From a virus: a DNA stretch of 24,299 nt. Positions 13,801 to 20,970 of this stretch are shown piece by piece. Made by a program: the position numbers and the translations under genes. Within the stretch, counting starts at the first letter, position 1. Every line of letters starts with the position of its first letter. The stretch lies in the IMG/VR virus record IMGVR_UViG_3300032215_000544, positions 1-24,299 of that record. The stretch is one strand, 5' to 3'. The notes under the pieces were generated by a model, which saw only the letters and a program-made list of their open reading frames with translations, searched no databases and was not told where the DNA came from.

Positions 13801-16638
13801 GTTAGAGCGCAACTGCTCCTGCCCTGTCTTGAACTGTTCTAGTTTCTTCTCGTATTCGCCGACGGCGATACGCATGTTGTAGATCTGGCGCTCGGTTTCG
13901 ATCTTGAAGTTGGCTAGGGCCTTCTCCATGTTGGCGAATTCGAGCTGCATGCTCTTTTTGGCGAGCTCGATGTCAAGTTCGCCCTTCTTCTTGGTGCTGA
14001 GGTAGGCGACGACGGCCTCGAGGGCGGCGCGGGAGCTGCCCTGCTCACCTTCGAGCATCTTGATGTTGGCCCGCTCGACGGCCTGGATCCTGAGTTCGCC
14101 TGCGGCACGGGCGTTTTCGATCTCTTTCTGGCGGGTTTCCTGCTGCTTCTGGAAGACGGCGTTTTCGAGGGAGCGGCGCTGGTCGCCGATGGAGTCTTCG
14201 AGCTGCTTGCGCTGCTTTGCAAGTTCGGCAATGAGGCCAACGTTCTGTTGGGCTTGGATCTTGATGTTTGCTTCGAGCTTTGCTTTGTCTTCTGCGATGT
14301 CGATCTTCCCGAGCTCAGCCTGGATACGATCGCGTTCCTTTTTAAGATTCTTGACTTCTACTCGACGTCCATCCAAGTAGAGCTGCATCTCCATAGGGAG
14401 TGCCCATTCCGATCCGCCTGCTCGTTTGATTACGGTTGCGTTTTCTTTCTCAATAGCTTTTATTTTGTCTGTGTACTCCCTGATTTTGGTCTCGTAGTTG
14501 CTGACTGTGCTCGTCTTGAGGCTCTCAAGGTATGCTTTTTGCCGTTTTTCAGCGGTTGTAGATTCTTCTCCTACATCTTTATAGGCACCAGCAAGATCTT
14601 TGATGGCCTGTTGCCCTCGTTTCTCTTCTGCGATCTCGGATAGGCGTTTCTGGTAGCGCCCCCAAAGATCTATAACGACTGTGATGGCGACTTGAAGTGC
14701 CAGCAAACCGCCTGTCATTGCCAAGTTGTCCATTATGAACTTTCTGATGTTCGTGCCGTTAATTCCTTTGCCGAAATTGTTGACGGCGTTTGCAGCACCT
14801 TGCGCTTTCACAGACAGTGCTTCAAGTGCGGCAGCGTTGCCTGCTAGGGCAGCACTGTTTGCAGCAGCAGCAGCCGAACTGGCTGCGAAAGACTCAATCA
14901 AAGCTATAAAGGCCTTTACGAGGTTGCCAACAAATCTGATGGCACCTCCGATCATGGCGATCGTAGAAGCGATACCAGCTTTTATGACCGTGAATCCAGT
15001 TATCAGCAGCGGTAGAATTGGTTTCCAAGTCTGTACTACAAACGTCCCGACTGAGATGATCGTTGTGATTGTATTGAGGCCAGTCTGTCGTAAAAATCCG
15101 AACTGGACGTTGAGTTGAGTGATGTATTGGACTAGAGGTAGCTTCAGCAGTTCGCCGTAGACACTGAGTACGCCGGAGAACGCTGTGGCGAGGCTGGTGA
15201 CAACGGGGATTAGGGTTTGGATGGTGGTCAAGATGACCTGGATGTTGCCGACTTGGAGGGAGACGAAGGCTTTGGCCAGGTCGAAGAGGCCCTTGCCGAC
15301 GGTGGCGATGCTCTGGCTGATGCCGTCGAAGATCTGGGTGAGGGGGGCCATCACCCGGCTGATGGACGCTTGGATGAAGCCGAAGGCGTCGCTCAGGGCG
15401 GTCTTGGCTTTGTCCAGGGCGGGGGCGACGTCGGGGCCGCCAATGGCTTGGGCAGCTTTGGAGCCTTCGCCGATGCGTCCGAGGGTGACGGCGGCCAGGC
15501 GTCCGGTAGCGCGGCCGGCGCCTTCGGCGATGGCAAAGACTTGCTCGCGGATCTTGAAGAGGAACTCGAAAGTGCTGCTCAGGCCGTTGAGCAGGGGGTC
15601 GAGCAGGCCGGCGCCGAAGCGCTGGTTGACCAGCTCCCAGAGGTCCACGATGTTGGACATCACACCGCTGAAGCCCTCGGCGGCGATCTTCTGGCCGGCG
15701 ACCGCGGCGGCGAGCTTGTCGTTGACGAACTTGATGACGCCGCCTGCCTTGCTACGGGCGTCTGTGATGTCCTTGTTGGTGATCCCCAGCGCGTGCGCTA
15801 GGTAGGAGTCCATGTTGATGTCGCCCCGGAGCATCGAGCCGATCTCCTGGCGGGCCTGTTCCAGGGGGAGGCCGAAGGTGCCCAGGGCCGCAGCCAGACC
15901 GACGGCCATGTCTTCGGCATCCTTCAGCCCCCCTCCGACCTGGCCGATCTGTGAGGCGACGATGCCGAAGACCTCGATGACGTCGTTGGAGGTGACGCCC
16001 GCGAGCTCGATGGTCCGGTCTCGGATGCTGGCGATGCGCTTCTCGATCTCACCCGTCAAGGAGACGATCTTCTGGTACGGATCGGTGACCTCCTTGCCGT
16101 CCTTGAAGACCCGGTTGGTGCTGGCCAGGGTGGTCTGGGTCTTCAGCATCGTTTCGCGAAGCTGGATCTCCCGGCCGATCGTGTTGTCGAAGAAGCCGGT
16201 GTAGGCCTGCTGCAGGACGCCCACGGTCTGCTTGACCGCAAACAGGGCGAAGCCCACTCGGGCCAGCTGGTCCACCAGGGACATCGACGCCTTCTTGGCC
16301 GTGTCCATGCTGCTGGCCAGGATGTGGCCGGCGCCGGAGGCTTCCTTCAGGGCCATCGTGGCCTGCGGGGCCTTCTTGATTCCGTTGATCAGGGTGTCGA
16401 TGTCCCGCAGTGGGTCACCGATGCCTGGCAGCATCTTGGCGACGCCATAGAGCGACTTGATATTGTTGGCGGCCTCGTGGATACCTGTATTCAGGTTTTT
16501 GACTGCTGTATTGACTCCGCTTAGATCAATATCTAGCTTTCGTGGTCGTGTTGCTGTATCGGCCGCTTTGTCGACTTGGTCGAGCTTCTGCTGAGCATCT
16601 GCAGTATTGGCTGTGACTTTGAGGAAGTATTCAGTCAC
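10831..16638 (-). CDS. Tape measure protein with embedded M23-like and lytic-transglycosylase-like domains
   Basis: 1935 residues from a GTG start, 27 nt after the GT stop. The N-terminal ~350 residues are the helical tape-measure region. Hydrophobic stretches lie at about 450-575, 640-660 and 1755-1810. Residues 660-945 and 1240-1590 are long charged helices or coiled coils. Between them, residues 971-1085 contain GHSTGPHLHVQ (H979, H984, H986), ALDFEIPQGTP (D1033) and AGHL (H1077), the elements of an M23 endopeptidase in altered order. Residues 1097-1220 (NLEGGYG, SPKTGARGYFQLTPDTK) resemble a lysozyme/SLT fold with E1109 as candidate acid. The C-terminus has the recurrent tape-measure motif AAGGPV, YIVGENGPELFTPG (1821-1844). 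The protein sets tail length and probably locally opens the cell wall during DNA entry. Confidence 0.93.
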   Translation of the reverse strand: MTEYFLKVTANTADAQQKLDQVDKAADTATRPRKLDIDLSGVNTAVKNLNTGIHEAANNIKSLYGVAKMLPGIGDPLRDIDTLINGIKKAPQATMALKEASGAGHILASSMDTAKKASMSLVDQLARVGFALFAVKQTVGVLQQAYTGFFDNTIGREIQLRETMLKTQTTLASTNRVFKDGKEVTDPYQKIVSLTGEIEKRIASIRDRTIELAGVTSNDVIEVFGIVASQIGQVGGGLKDAEDMAVGLAAALGTFGLPLEQARQEIGSMLRGDINMDSYLAHALGITNKDITDARSKAGGVIKFVNDKLAAAVAGQKIAAEGFSGVMSNIVDLWELVNQRFGAGLLDPLLNGLSSTFEFLFKIREQVFAIAEGAGRATGRLAAVTLGRIGEGSKAAQAIGGPDVAPALDKAKTALSDAFGFIQASISRVMAPLTQIFDGISQSIATVGKGLFDLAKAFVSLQVGNIQVILTTIQTLIPVVTSLATAFSGVLSVYGELLKLPLVQYITQLNVQFGFLRQTGLNTITTIISVGTFVVQTWKPILPLLITGFTVIKAGIASTIAMIGGAIRFVGNLVKAFIALIESFAASSAAAAANSAALAGNAAALEALSVKAQGAANAVNNFGKGINGTNIRKFIMDNLAMTGGLLALQVAITVVIDLWGRYQKRLSEIAEEKRGQQAIKDLAGAYKDVGEESTTAEKRQKAYLESLKTSTVSNYETKIREYTDKIKAIEKENATVIKRAGGSEWALPMEMQLYLDGRRVEVKNLKKERDRIQAELGKIDIAEDKAKLEANIKIQAQQNVGLIAELAKQRKQLEDSIGDQRRSLENAVFQKQQETRQKEIENARAAGELRIQAVERANIKMLEGEQGSSRAALEAVVAYLSTKKKGELDIELAKKSMQLEFANMEKALANFKIETERQIYNMRIAVGEYEKKLEQFKTGQEQLRSNIRKNDAADGVGGDGAAGTGGETGGGQSGPTRGHSTGPHLHVQLVGNGNLSDLRKMVDSALDFGGSSISTKYGSGADTHRRYPGRALDFEIPQGTPFTLRPGWTQTNLGVRGDLGLGARFTGPNGEAFEAGHLQKVLSGGTNAAGASANDDFFMRYAKRVSNLEGGYGVDGSAALSPKTGARGYFQLTPDTKTSLLSLGYTDVVKHLLSSDFNTAAKGFKEYAIIARPKAKELFEQENRAELDKTLNPIWTSLPGGTEQAKPAVMARANRYLSTTSSAARAAATVAPPTAPTFDASIGQRTIDQVNQAQASLQATMERSRQIQTDITKANTAKAFEDIAKASFPKVNLEQYRDQNIELKETLTTLNAISSEQLEVVTPEQLDLTTQYQKTLKVIAEERKDYIKGLDKLMAKPDNEMTKAEYDRLVKTYDEGRKKNAADLEAEFVARTKLINQTKEVKAVQDLVNLAITEGKKIRESDVEILTKSQTILAGNNIYLQHAAALEGLIAKYRTTPEGAAALKTPAGAKAIDVLRRGSQVDAAGEIAAELARLKYDATTGNDLMIKAARASNLGQRAAAYGEGDYYGKRRAEAEAKITERRLDLEAKGLLAKESEIAEFQAFAKATRDSAASLAAMDKETTAFINTMSLIQNVSRSIVDGQKNFIKAALTGGDTGQAMEEMLKGITDTILNSMLDAAFKPVQQMLEKQFKDFLGVQDPVKIAQEANTTALGSVKTALDGLTTAITSKTTEIAGAANGIVPLTPGVSSGKAVDSVATEAANATQNLADLGNSCKVTSSVVRKTGESAVDIPKNFSGLQQAIGGVVGALAGIGMGIAGVNQMKKGGTYNTLMGIAGIFGGISSLAGAFTPGGGLGKLFGFRAAGGPVSANSPYIVGENGPELFTPGSSGHITSNEDLFAGTRSALGGSRRSSPEDGQAMAAAGPIDVRFESRVINNVEYVTADQHRKGMQQAAERGRALAYEGLQRSVNTRRRLGV

Positions 16639-16665
16639 GACCTGGGCTCTGTACTTTGTGTCATT

Positions 16666-17145
16666 TTACCCGGATTCGTCCGGGGGGCGCATCATGGCGG
16701 TGAATACGTGTACTGGTATCTTGTGCTTCTTGGCTAGATCAACAAGCAGTAGTTTTGTAGCTTCGTCGGCGCCGACTTTCTTGGCTTTGTCGCCCTCGGG
16801 GGTGTAGTCGGGGAAGGGGAGGAACTCTTTGGGTTGGCGGCTCTTGTTGGTCTTGTCGCCGAAGTGAGCGAGAGCGACCTCGTGGACCAAGGTGGCCAGG
16901 CGGGCGGCGGTCACGGAGCTGACGTTGGCGCGGGATTGGTCGTCGTCGTCCAGGCGCCGGAGGATGTCCCGCAGCACGTAGATCGGGGTGCGCAGGAACC
17001 GGTCTGGGGGGTAGTCGGGGCCGAGGGGAGAGAGTCGGATGCGGAAGTAGACGCTCTCCCAGTCGGGGTCCGGGCTGTTGAGGAAGTCCTCGCAGTCCTT
17101 CAGGACTTCTTCTGGGGTGGGTCGCTCTCGGGGGGCTCCGTGTCG
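16666..17145 (-). CDS. Tail-assembly chaperone T part, made as a G-T fusion by -1 frameshifting
   Basis: This frame has no strong start of its own but is open from the slippery site GGGAAAC (17145-17151) through to TAA at 16668-16666. A -1 slip on GGA-AAC in the G gene would give a fusion of about 341 residues starting at 17690. After the slip the frame passes through TPEEVLKDCEDFLNSPDPDW, then a helical region (LRDILRRLDDDD, ARLATLVHEVALAHFG) and ends MMRPPDESG. In lambda and relatives, the T domain of GT recruits the tube protein while G coats the tape measure. Position between tube and tape measure fits this. A separate start (GTG at 16977) is possible but less likely. Confidence 0.75.
   Translation of the reverse strand, partial: RHGAPRERPTPEEVLKDCEDFLNSPDPDWESVYFRIRLSPLGPDYPPDRFLRTPIYVLRDILRRLDDDDQSRANVSSVTAARLATLVHEVALAHFGDKTNKSRQPKEFLPFPDYTPEGDKAKKVGADEATKLLLVDLAKKHKIPVHVFTAMMRPPDESG
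17083..17109 (-). other. Possible stem-loop over the G stop codon
   Basis: A 7-bp stem (GAAGTCC pairing GGACTTC, 13-nt loop) and an alternative 5-bp stem with a TGAA loop (AGTCC/GGACT, 17094-17107) both include the TGA of G. They may modulate frameshifting or be coincidental. Confidence 0.35.
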
Positions 17146-17690
17146 TTTCCCTCCGGGGCCGGCCAGCCGTCACGCTCCCAGAGGACCAGCTGGAAGATCT
17201 CCCCCACGAGGTTGAGGGGGGTCTGGTCGGTGTCGGCGTCGGACCAGTCGGGCAGCTTCACCCACTCCTTGGAGCCGGGGAGCTTGGTCTCGCCGCGGAA
17301 CTGGAGCAGGAGGGTGGCGAAGGCGCTCTGCTGTTCGGTGGAGCCGGGGGCCTCGTTCTGGATCTCCTCGAGGTCGCTGGCGTAGTCCAGCAGGATCTGG
17401 TTGTCCTGGCGGCCGTCGGCGTCGCTCAGGAGGTCCAGGGCCTGTTGGGTGGCGCTGAGCTTGGTGATCGTGCCGTCTTCTTCGACGGTCTCGGTGTCGG
17501 CCAGGTTCTTGTCTTTGGCGATGCGTTGAGCGAGCTTGATGGTGCGGTAGGTCGACTTCGTTTGAGCGCGGGCCAGTTTCTCGATACCTTTGGCTTCGCC
17601 TGGCAGTAGAGCGTGATAGATCGGGAACCTGAATGGACCGATCTTGTGGTACTCGTCGGTATCGAAGAGGACGCTGGCGTACTTACTCAT
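17100..17690 (-). CDS. Tail-assembly chaperone G-like protein
   Basis: 196 residues. Its ATG overlaps the previous gene's stop by 8 nt (ATGAGTAA). The N-terminus (MSKYASVLFDTDEYHKIGPF) and the following helical body with KGIEKLARAQTKSTYRTIKL suit an all-alpha chaperone. The C-terminal tail is Pro/Asp/Glu-rich (EGNDTEPPESDPPQKKS). It lies between the tail tube and the tape measure, where gpG-type chaperones that bind the tape measure are encoded. The slippery heptamer GGGAAAC is near its 3' end, 43 nt before the stop, as expected for a G/GT pair. The sequence alone gives a weak family match; synteny and the frameshift carry the call. Confidence 0.75.
   Translation of the reverse strand: MSKYASVLFDTDEYHKIGPFRFPIYHALLPGEAKGIEKLARAQTKSTYRTIKLAQRIAKDKNLADTETVEEDGTITKLSATQQALDLLSDADGRQDNQILLDYASDLEEIQNEAPGSTEQQSAFATLLLQFRGETKLPGSKEWVKLPDWSDADTDQTPLNLVGEIFQLVLWERDGWPAPEGNDTEPPESDPPQKKS
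17145..17151 (-). promoter_or_regulatory. Programmed -1 ribosomal frameshift site GGGAAAC
   Basis: In the G frame the codons are GAG-GGA-AAC, giving a perfect X-XXY-YYZ heptamer (G-GGA-AAC). The -1 frame is open from here through the T region to 16666. GGGAAA-type heptamers are the known class used by lambda G/GT. Two mutually exclusive stem-loops overlap the G stop codon about 35 nt or more downstream (17083-17109), farther than usual for a stimulator. Confidence 0.75.
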
Positions 17691-17919
17691 GGGTTATCGG
17701 GAGGGCGATCGACCAGGCTCGGGTGGGTGCGGGCTGGTTGATCGCCTCGTCGGGCAGTTGCACATCCAGATTAACGCCGTTATGCGAAAGGCGTATAAGC
17801 TGGAAGGGGTTGAGGGGTTCAACGTACAGGGCTCCACAGTGAAGGGTGGAGCCTTCTACTTTGCAGTTGACTGCATAGACAGTGTGCGCGGGATCTATAA
17901 GGATGTCGTGTTGATTCAT
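17683..17919 (-). CDS. Small unidentified protein between tail tube and chaperones
   Basis: 78 residues from the ATG at 17919; an in-frame TTG at 17925 is an alternative just inside the terminator's T-tract. The sequence includes HTVYAVNCKVEGSTLHCGALYVEPLN and later WSIALPITHE, suggesting a small beta-rich protein with two cysteines (C20 and C29) that could pair. I recognise no family. It lies immediately after a strong terminator with no Shine-Dalgarno, so it is probably expressed at a lower level than the tube. It overlaps the chaperone start by 8 nt. Its place in the tail operon suggests an assembly role, but nothing in the sequence shows what it does. Confidence 0.6.
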   Translation of the reverse strand: MNQHDILIDPAHTVYAVNCKVEGSTLHCGALYVEPLNPFQLIRLSHNGVNLDVQLPDEAINQPAPTRAWSIALPITHE

Positions 17920-17926
17920 TGGCAAG

Positions 17927-17952
17927 AAAAAAGGGGCCTGGAAGGCCCCCTT
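17927..17952 (-). terminator. Rho-independent terminator after the tail tube gene
   Basis: On the minus strand AAGGGGGCC-TTCCA-GGCCCCTTTTTT forms a 9-bp stem (one G-U pair) with a 5-nt loop, ending in six T. It lies 28 nt beyond the tail-tube stop, in the only sizeable non-coding gap of the tail operon. Downstream genes in the same orientation imply partial read-through or antitermination. Confidence 0.88.
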
Positions 17953-17979
17953 GGTTGGCTCGAACCAGTCTGACGAAGA

Positions 17980-18990
17980 TCAGGCGGTGCGGAAGGTGGT
18001 GGTGAAGCCGCCGAGGGGGCGCTTGACGCCGGAGGCGGAAGCGGTGCCGGTGCCGTCGACAGCCTGGGTGATGGCGCCGTCGGCGACACGCAGGCGGTAG
18101 ATGGTGGCAGCGCTCAGGGTGGGGGTCGGGTCGATGGTGACCACACCGCTCGACAGGGTGACGGCGGCGGGGACGGCCACGCCGGTCGAGGCGACCTCGA
18201 GGCGGAAGCCGGAGCCATCCGTCTGGCCCAGGGCCAGCTGGGTGAGGGCAGCGGTGCCGTCGCTGGTGTAGGTGACGGTCAGGTTCGAGGACACCACAAC
18301 CGCGCTGGCGTTGTCCACCGGGCTGACGGCGTAGCGGCGGGTGCCGCTGCCGGAGGCGGTGGCCAGCAGGCCAGCTTGGACGGAGCCGAAGGTCAGGGCG
18401 GTGCTGCCGGCGTTGTAGCGGCCGAAGACGGCCTTGCCGCGGGACATGGTGTCGAACGAGATTTGGGTCAGACCTTCGGCCGACTTGGACTCGTTGTAGT
18501 TCATGATCACACAGTTGAAACCTGTGTAGTCATAAATGTAGTCACCGGAGGTGCCGTTGAGCGGGCCGAGCTCTTTGAGGAACTCGATGTAGATCTCGTA
18601 GTCCTTGTTGTAGCGGGCCTTCTCGATCAGGGCGAAGCCTTCCTCGTACTCGCCGCGGAACTGCGGGCAGGTCTGGCCGGCAGGGATTTCGGAGTTCTTG
18701 AGGAAATAGCCGCTGTTGCTCGCTTGGACGCGGGAACCGGTGATGACACCGTCGCCCCAGCCTTCGTCACCGAGGAGGCGGAAGCCTTGCTCGTTGTCCT
18801 GGATCTGGAAGTTGGATTGGGTCAGGCCCTGGATCTCGACGTACCGGGTGCCGGTGTCGAGGGTGGGCAGGGTGATGAAACCGTCGCTACCACGGGTGGC
18901 GAAGTAGCGGCAGGGAGGGGTGAGGTCCACGGCACGGACGAGGGTCCGGTGAGCCTTGTGGAACGACAGCCCGATGGCGTAGTCAGCCAT
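17980..18990 (-). CDS. Major tail tube protein with C-terminal Ig-like domain
   Basis: 336 residues, ATG start. The first ~200 residues contain the putative tube fold, including YVEIQGLTQSNFQIQDNEQG, LLGDEGWGDGVITGS, and later YDYTGFNCVIMNYNESKSAEG. From about 205 on, the composition changes to Ser/Thr/Ala/Val-rich repeats of strands (YAVSPVDNASAVVVSS, LTVTYTSDGTAAL, YRLRVADGAI), typical of an Ig-like decoration domain. Evidence for the role is the position after neck and terminator genes and before chaperones and tape measure, the strong Shine-Dalgarno, and the strong terminator right after it, all expected for the most abundant tail protein. No direct family signature is decisive. Confidence 0.75.
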   Translation of the reverse strand: MADYAIGLSFHKAHRTLVRAVDLTPPCRYFATRGSDGFITLPTLDTGTRYVEIQGLTQSNFQIQDNEQGFRLLGDEGWGDGVITGSRVQASNSGYFLKNSEIPAGQTCPQFRGEYEEGFALIEKARYNKDYEIYIEFLKELGPLNGTSGDYIYDYTGFNCVIMNYNESKSAEGLTQISFDTMSRGKAVFGRYNAGSTALTFGSVQAGLLATASGSGTRRYAVSPVDNASAVVVSSNLTVTYTSDGTAALTQLALGQTDGSGFRLEVASTGVAVPAAVTLSSGVVTIDPTPTLSAATIYRLRVADGAITQAVDGTGTASASGVKRPLGGFTTTFRTA

Positions 18991-18998
18991 GGTTGGGG

Positions 18999-19006
18999 AC
19001 TCCTTA
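18999..19006 (-). promoter_or_regulatory. Strong ribosome binding site of the tail tube gene
   Basis: TAAGGAGT, with AGGAG 9 nt before the ATG at 18990. It overlaps the stop codon of the preceding gene. Most other genes here lack such a site. Confidence 0.85.
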
Positions 19007-19480
19007 GGGGATCGGGGGGTTCAAAACGGCGCCGCTGATGCGGGCCGTCAAGGCCTCGTAGGTGGCCTCAGTGCGGGGCAGGTACATGACCTGATCCCGC
19101 GGGAATGTGCGAGCCAGACGGCGCCGGATGTCCAGCACCGAGATCGGCATCACAGTTCCGTCTTTGGTGCCGTAGTTGGTGAAGCGGACAAGCCACCTCT
19201 CGAGTTGCACCAGACCGGACATCGTGCCCAGGTCTGCAATGTCGTCAGGGACGTCATTGATCGTGCATTCGATACCACCAACTTTCCAGGAGGAAGGCAC
19301 CATGTCTTTGCCGGTCACAAACACTGCAGGAATGCAGGTCTGGTTGGGCAGGGTGTAGTAACCGGGCCAGCTGGCCTGCGGCTTGAGCGTGACGCCATCG
19401 ACCTCGTAGAGGTTGAGGAGGTGACGCTCAACGGTGCGGCGCAGGTCCAGGGCCGAGGGGCAGGGGGAGATCGTCGTCAT
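19004..19480 (-). CDS. Putative tail terminator protein (gpU-like position)
   Basis: 158 residues. The ATG overlaps the previous stop (ATGA). An N-terminal helix (ALDLRRTVERHLLNLYEV) is followed by strands with IPAVFVTGK, W-K-V-G-G-I-E-C-T-I, and a W-L-V-R-F-T-N-Y-G strand. The C-terminal helix contains SVLDIRRRLARTFP. A mixed alpha/beta protein of about 150 residues between the gp10-like neck protein and the tube protein is the usual place for the tail terminator, which caps the tube and joins it to the head. Family membership is inferred from size, fold pattern and synteny. Confidence 0.6.
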   Translation of the reverse strand: MTTISPCPSALDLRRTVERHLLNLYEVDGVTLKPQASWPGYYTLPNQTCIPAVFVTGKDMVPSSWKVGGIECTINDVPDDIADLGTMSGLVQLERWLVRFTNYGTKDGTVMPISVLDIRRRLARTFPRDQVMYLPRTEATYEALTARISGAVLNPPIP

Positions 19481-19857
19481 CGACGTCCCTCCTCTGCCAG
19501 GGCCTGGGCCAGGTACTCGCCGAACTTGGCGGGGGCCTCAGACAGGGGGGCCTGGGTCCAGGGCCGGCCGGGGAAGGCGCGACCATCGAGGCCGACTCCG
19601 CCCTCGTGGACCTGTCCGGCATATTCCACGGGCCAGGTGAAGGTCACAGAACCATCGAAGTTGATGGTTCGTGTCTGGCTGGCGCGAAGGCGGCCGGTGT
19701 CAACGACGTCCCGCAGTTGCGGGGGCGTCGGGTACTTCCACTTCACGGCGGAGATCTCCTGCGTGAAACGGATGTCGAGGTAGTCAGCGGTCTGGGCCAC
19801 AGCTTGTGCTGCCGCTCGCTTCAGCACCTCGGACAGAGGACTCGGCTTGCTGTTCAT
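19477..19857 (-). CDS. HK97 gp10-like neck/tail-completion protein
   Basis: 126 residues. The ATG overlaps the preceding stop (TGATG). It opens with an amphipathic helix (EVLKRAAAQAVAQTADYLD). It then has the family layout D-T-G-R-L-R-A-S-Q, a W-P-V-E-Y-A-G-Q-V-H-E-G turn (residues 75-86) and FPGRPWTQ before a final helix. The tyrosine-V-H-E-G and P-x-R-P-W/F elements are the recognisable marks of HK97-gp10-like proteins, which sit at the head-tail interface. Length is normal for the family. It stands between the unknown neck gene and the tail terminator, as expected. Confidence 0.75.
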   Translation of the reverse strand: MNSKPSPLSEVLKRAAAQAVAQTADYLDIRFTQEISAVKWKYPTPPQLRDVVDTGRLRASQTRTINFDGSVTFTWPVEYAGQVHEGGVGLDGRAFPGRPWTQAPLSEAPAKFGEYLAQALAEEGRR

Positions 19858-20252
19858 CAGGGGCCTCCCACGACACGGAAGGTGCCAACCAGGGGTTGGC
19901 GGAGATCGCGGTAGGCGCCCTGGTTCATCGAGAGGGCGAAAGCCAGCTCGAAGCGGCCTCGGAGACCGTTGACGACGGCGTCGGCCTGGCTGCCGTTCGT
20001 GATTCGCGGATCGAGAACAGCAGGGGAGAGCAGACGGCCTTGGACGGAATAGGCCGTGGTGTCAGCGCCGGGTTGGCCCTGCCAGAACGGCTGCGCCGGC
20101 TGGAGGGAGGCCAGGTACTCCACGACCTCGGTGGCCGTGGTGGCGTTGCCGGTGGTCGGATCCGTGGTGACCGTGCCCGTCGGAACCTCGAACGCCAGCG
20201 TTGCGTTCCCCACGGGGGCGTAGGCGGCGATCGTGGCGGCGGAGATGGTCAA
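19857..20252 (-). CDS. Small head-completion/neck protein, unidentified
   Basis: 131 residues if it starts at the TTG at 20252, which overlaps the TGA of the preceding gene (TTGA). The open frame runs further upstream, but that part is the antisense-shifted shadow of the DUF4054 gene. The body reads SAATIAAYAPVGNATLAFEV, then ATEVVEYLASL, AYSVQGRLLSPAVLDPRI, and ends with RFELAFALSMNQGAYRDLRQ. I do not recognise a family. Location between a DUF4054 connector and a gp10-like protein suggests a head-tail joining role. The start codon is the least certain part. Confidence 0.55.
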   Translation of the reverse strand: MTISAATIAAYAPVGNATLAFEVPTGTVTTDPTTGNATTATEVVEYLASLQPAQPFWQGQPGADTTAYSVQGRLLSPAVLDPRITNGSQADAVVNGLRGRFELAFALSMNQGAYRDLRQPLVGTFRVVGGP

Positions 20253-20557
20253 ATTGCGAATCCGGTGAGGGCCAGGCCCCTGAACAGGCGCTCGTACTCC
20301 TGGCCGTAGAGGGTGGACTGGGTCAGCTGCCCACTGGGCGGGCCAGAGGGGGAGCCGACTTGCATGCCGATCTGCATCGTCCTCGTGGAGAGCAGATGGG
20401 CGGCCAGGTAGGACGCTCCGTCGGCGCGAACCGCTCCCCACACGGAGGGGGGAGTGGCCCGACCCGCCTCGCTCAGAGCACCGTCGACCACCGAGGGCGA
20501 TTGCTCGCCGAACTCGGGGAATCGAGAGAGGAACTCGTGGCGGGTCGGGAGGGACAT
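20249..20557 (-). CDS. DUF4054 head-tail connector protein
   Basis: 102 residues from the ATG at 20557, overlapping the previous stop as TGATG; the longer open frame upstream is out of context. The family pattern is clear: EFLSRFPEFGEQSP at 9-22, then ALSEAGRATPPSVWG, YLAAHLLSTR, and near the end TLYGQEYERLFR (residues 84-95). DUF4054 proteins lie between capsid and tail genes and act as small head-completion adaptors. Length and position are normal for the family. The following gene starts inside its stop codon. Confidence 0.8.
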   Translation of the reverse strand: MSLPTRHEFLSRFPEFGEQSPSVVDGALSEAGRATPPSVWGAVRADGASYLAAHLLSTRTMQIGMQVGSPSGPPSGQLTQSTLYGQEYERLFRGLALTGFAI

Positions 20558-20970
20558 CAGCCGGCGCCCTCGGTGATGGCACTGATGCGCTTGCTGATCG
20601 CGTTCTTCACCCGGATGCGGGACTCTTTGGCGTCCCACTTGCGCAGCTGTTCCAGATCGAAGGAGTCTTCGATCAGGGCCAGGGCGTCGGTCAGGGAGAG
20701 GTTGGTGATCCCCTCCTTGGCGGCGACCTCGGGGCTGACGAGCTCGGGGGACTCCTCCTCGACGATGCGCAGGGCACCGATGGAGAGGAGGGTCTTGACC
20801 ACGTCGTAGCCCTTGATCTTCTCCCAGGTCTCTTCGGAGAAGTCGCGATTGACTCCGCCTGTGAGTTGGGCGTACTCCGAGTTGCCGTTGCCGTTGATGA
20901 AGCTGAAAGCAATGGTGCTCTCAGCGGCCATCGGGGGGTTTTGGAGCTCGGGACGGAAAGCGAGGATCAT
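20557..20970 (-). CDS. Unidentified small protein after the capsid gene
   Basis: 137 residues from the ATG at 20970; an in-frame ATG at 20931 (MAAESTIAFSF) is an alternative, and neither has a Shine-Dalgarno. The visible parts are EETWEKIKGYDVVKTLLSIGALRIVEE, then SLTDALALIEDSFDLEQLRKW and a basic C-terminal helix (RIRVKNAISKRI). The W-x-x-I-x-x-Y/D-V-V-x-x-L-x-x-x-G-A-L plus D-L-E-Q-L-R-K-W pattern is familiar from small proteins encoded behind phage capsid genes, whose role is not known to me. Head completion or packaging accessory function is a guess from position. It overlaps the DUF4054 gene by TGATG. Confidence 0.6.
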   Translation of the reverse strand: MILAFRPELQNPPMAAESTIAFSFINGNGNSEYAQLTGGVNRDFSEETWEKIKGYDVVKTLLSIGALRIVEEESPELVSPEVAAKEGITNLSLTDALALIEDSFDLEQLRKWDAKESRIRVKNAISKRISAITEGAG

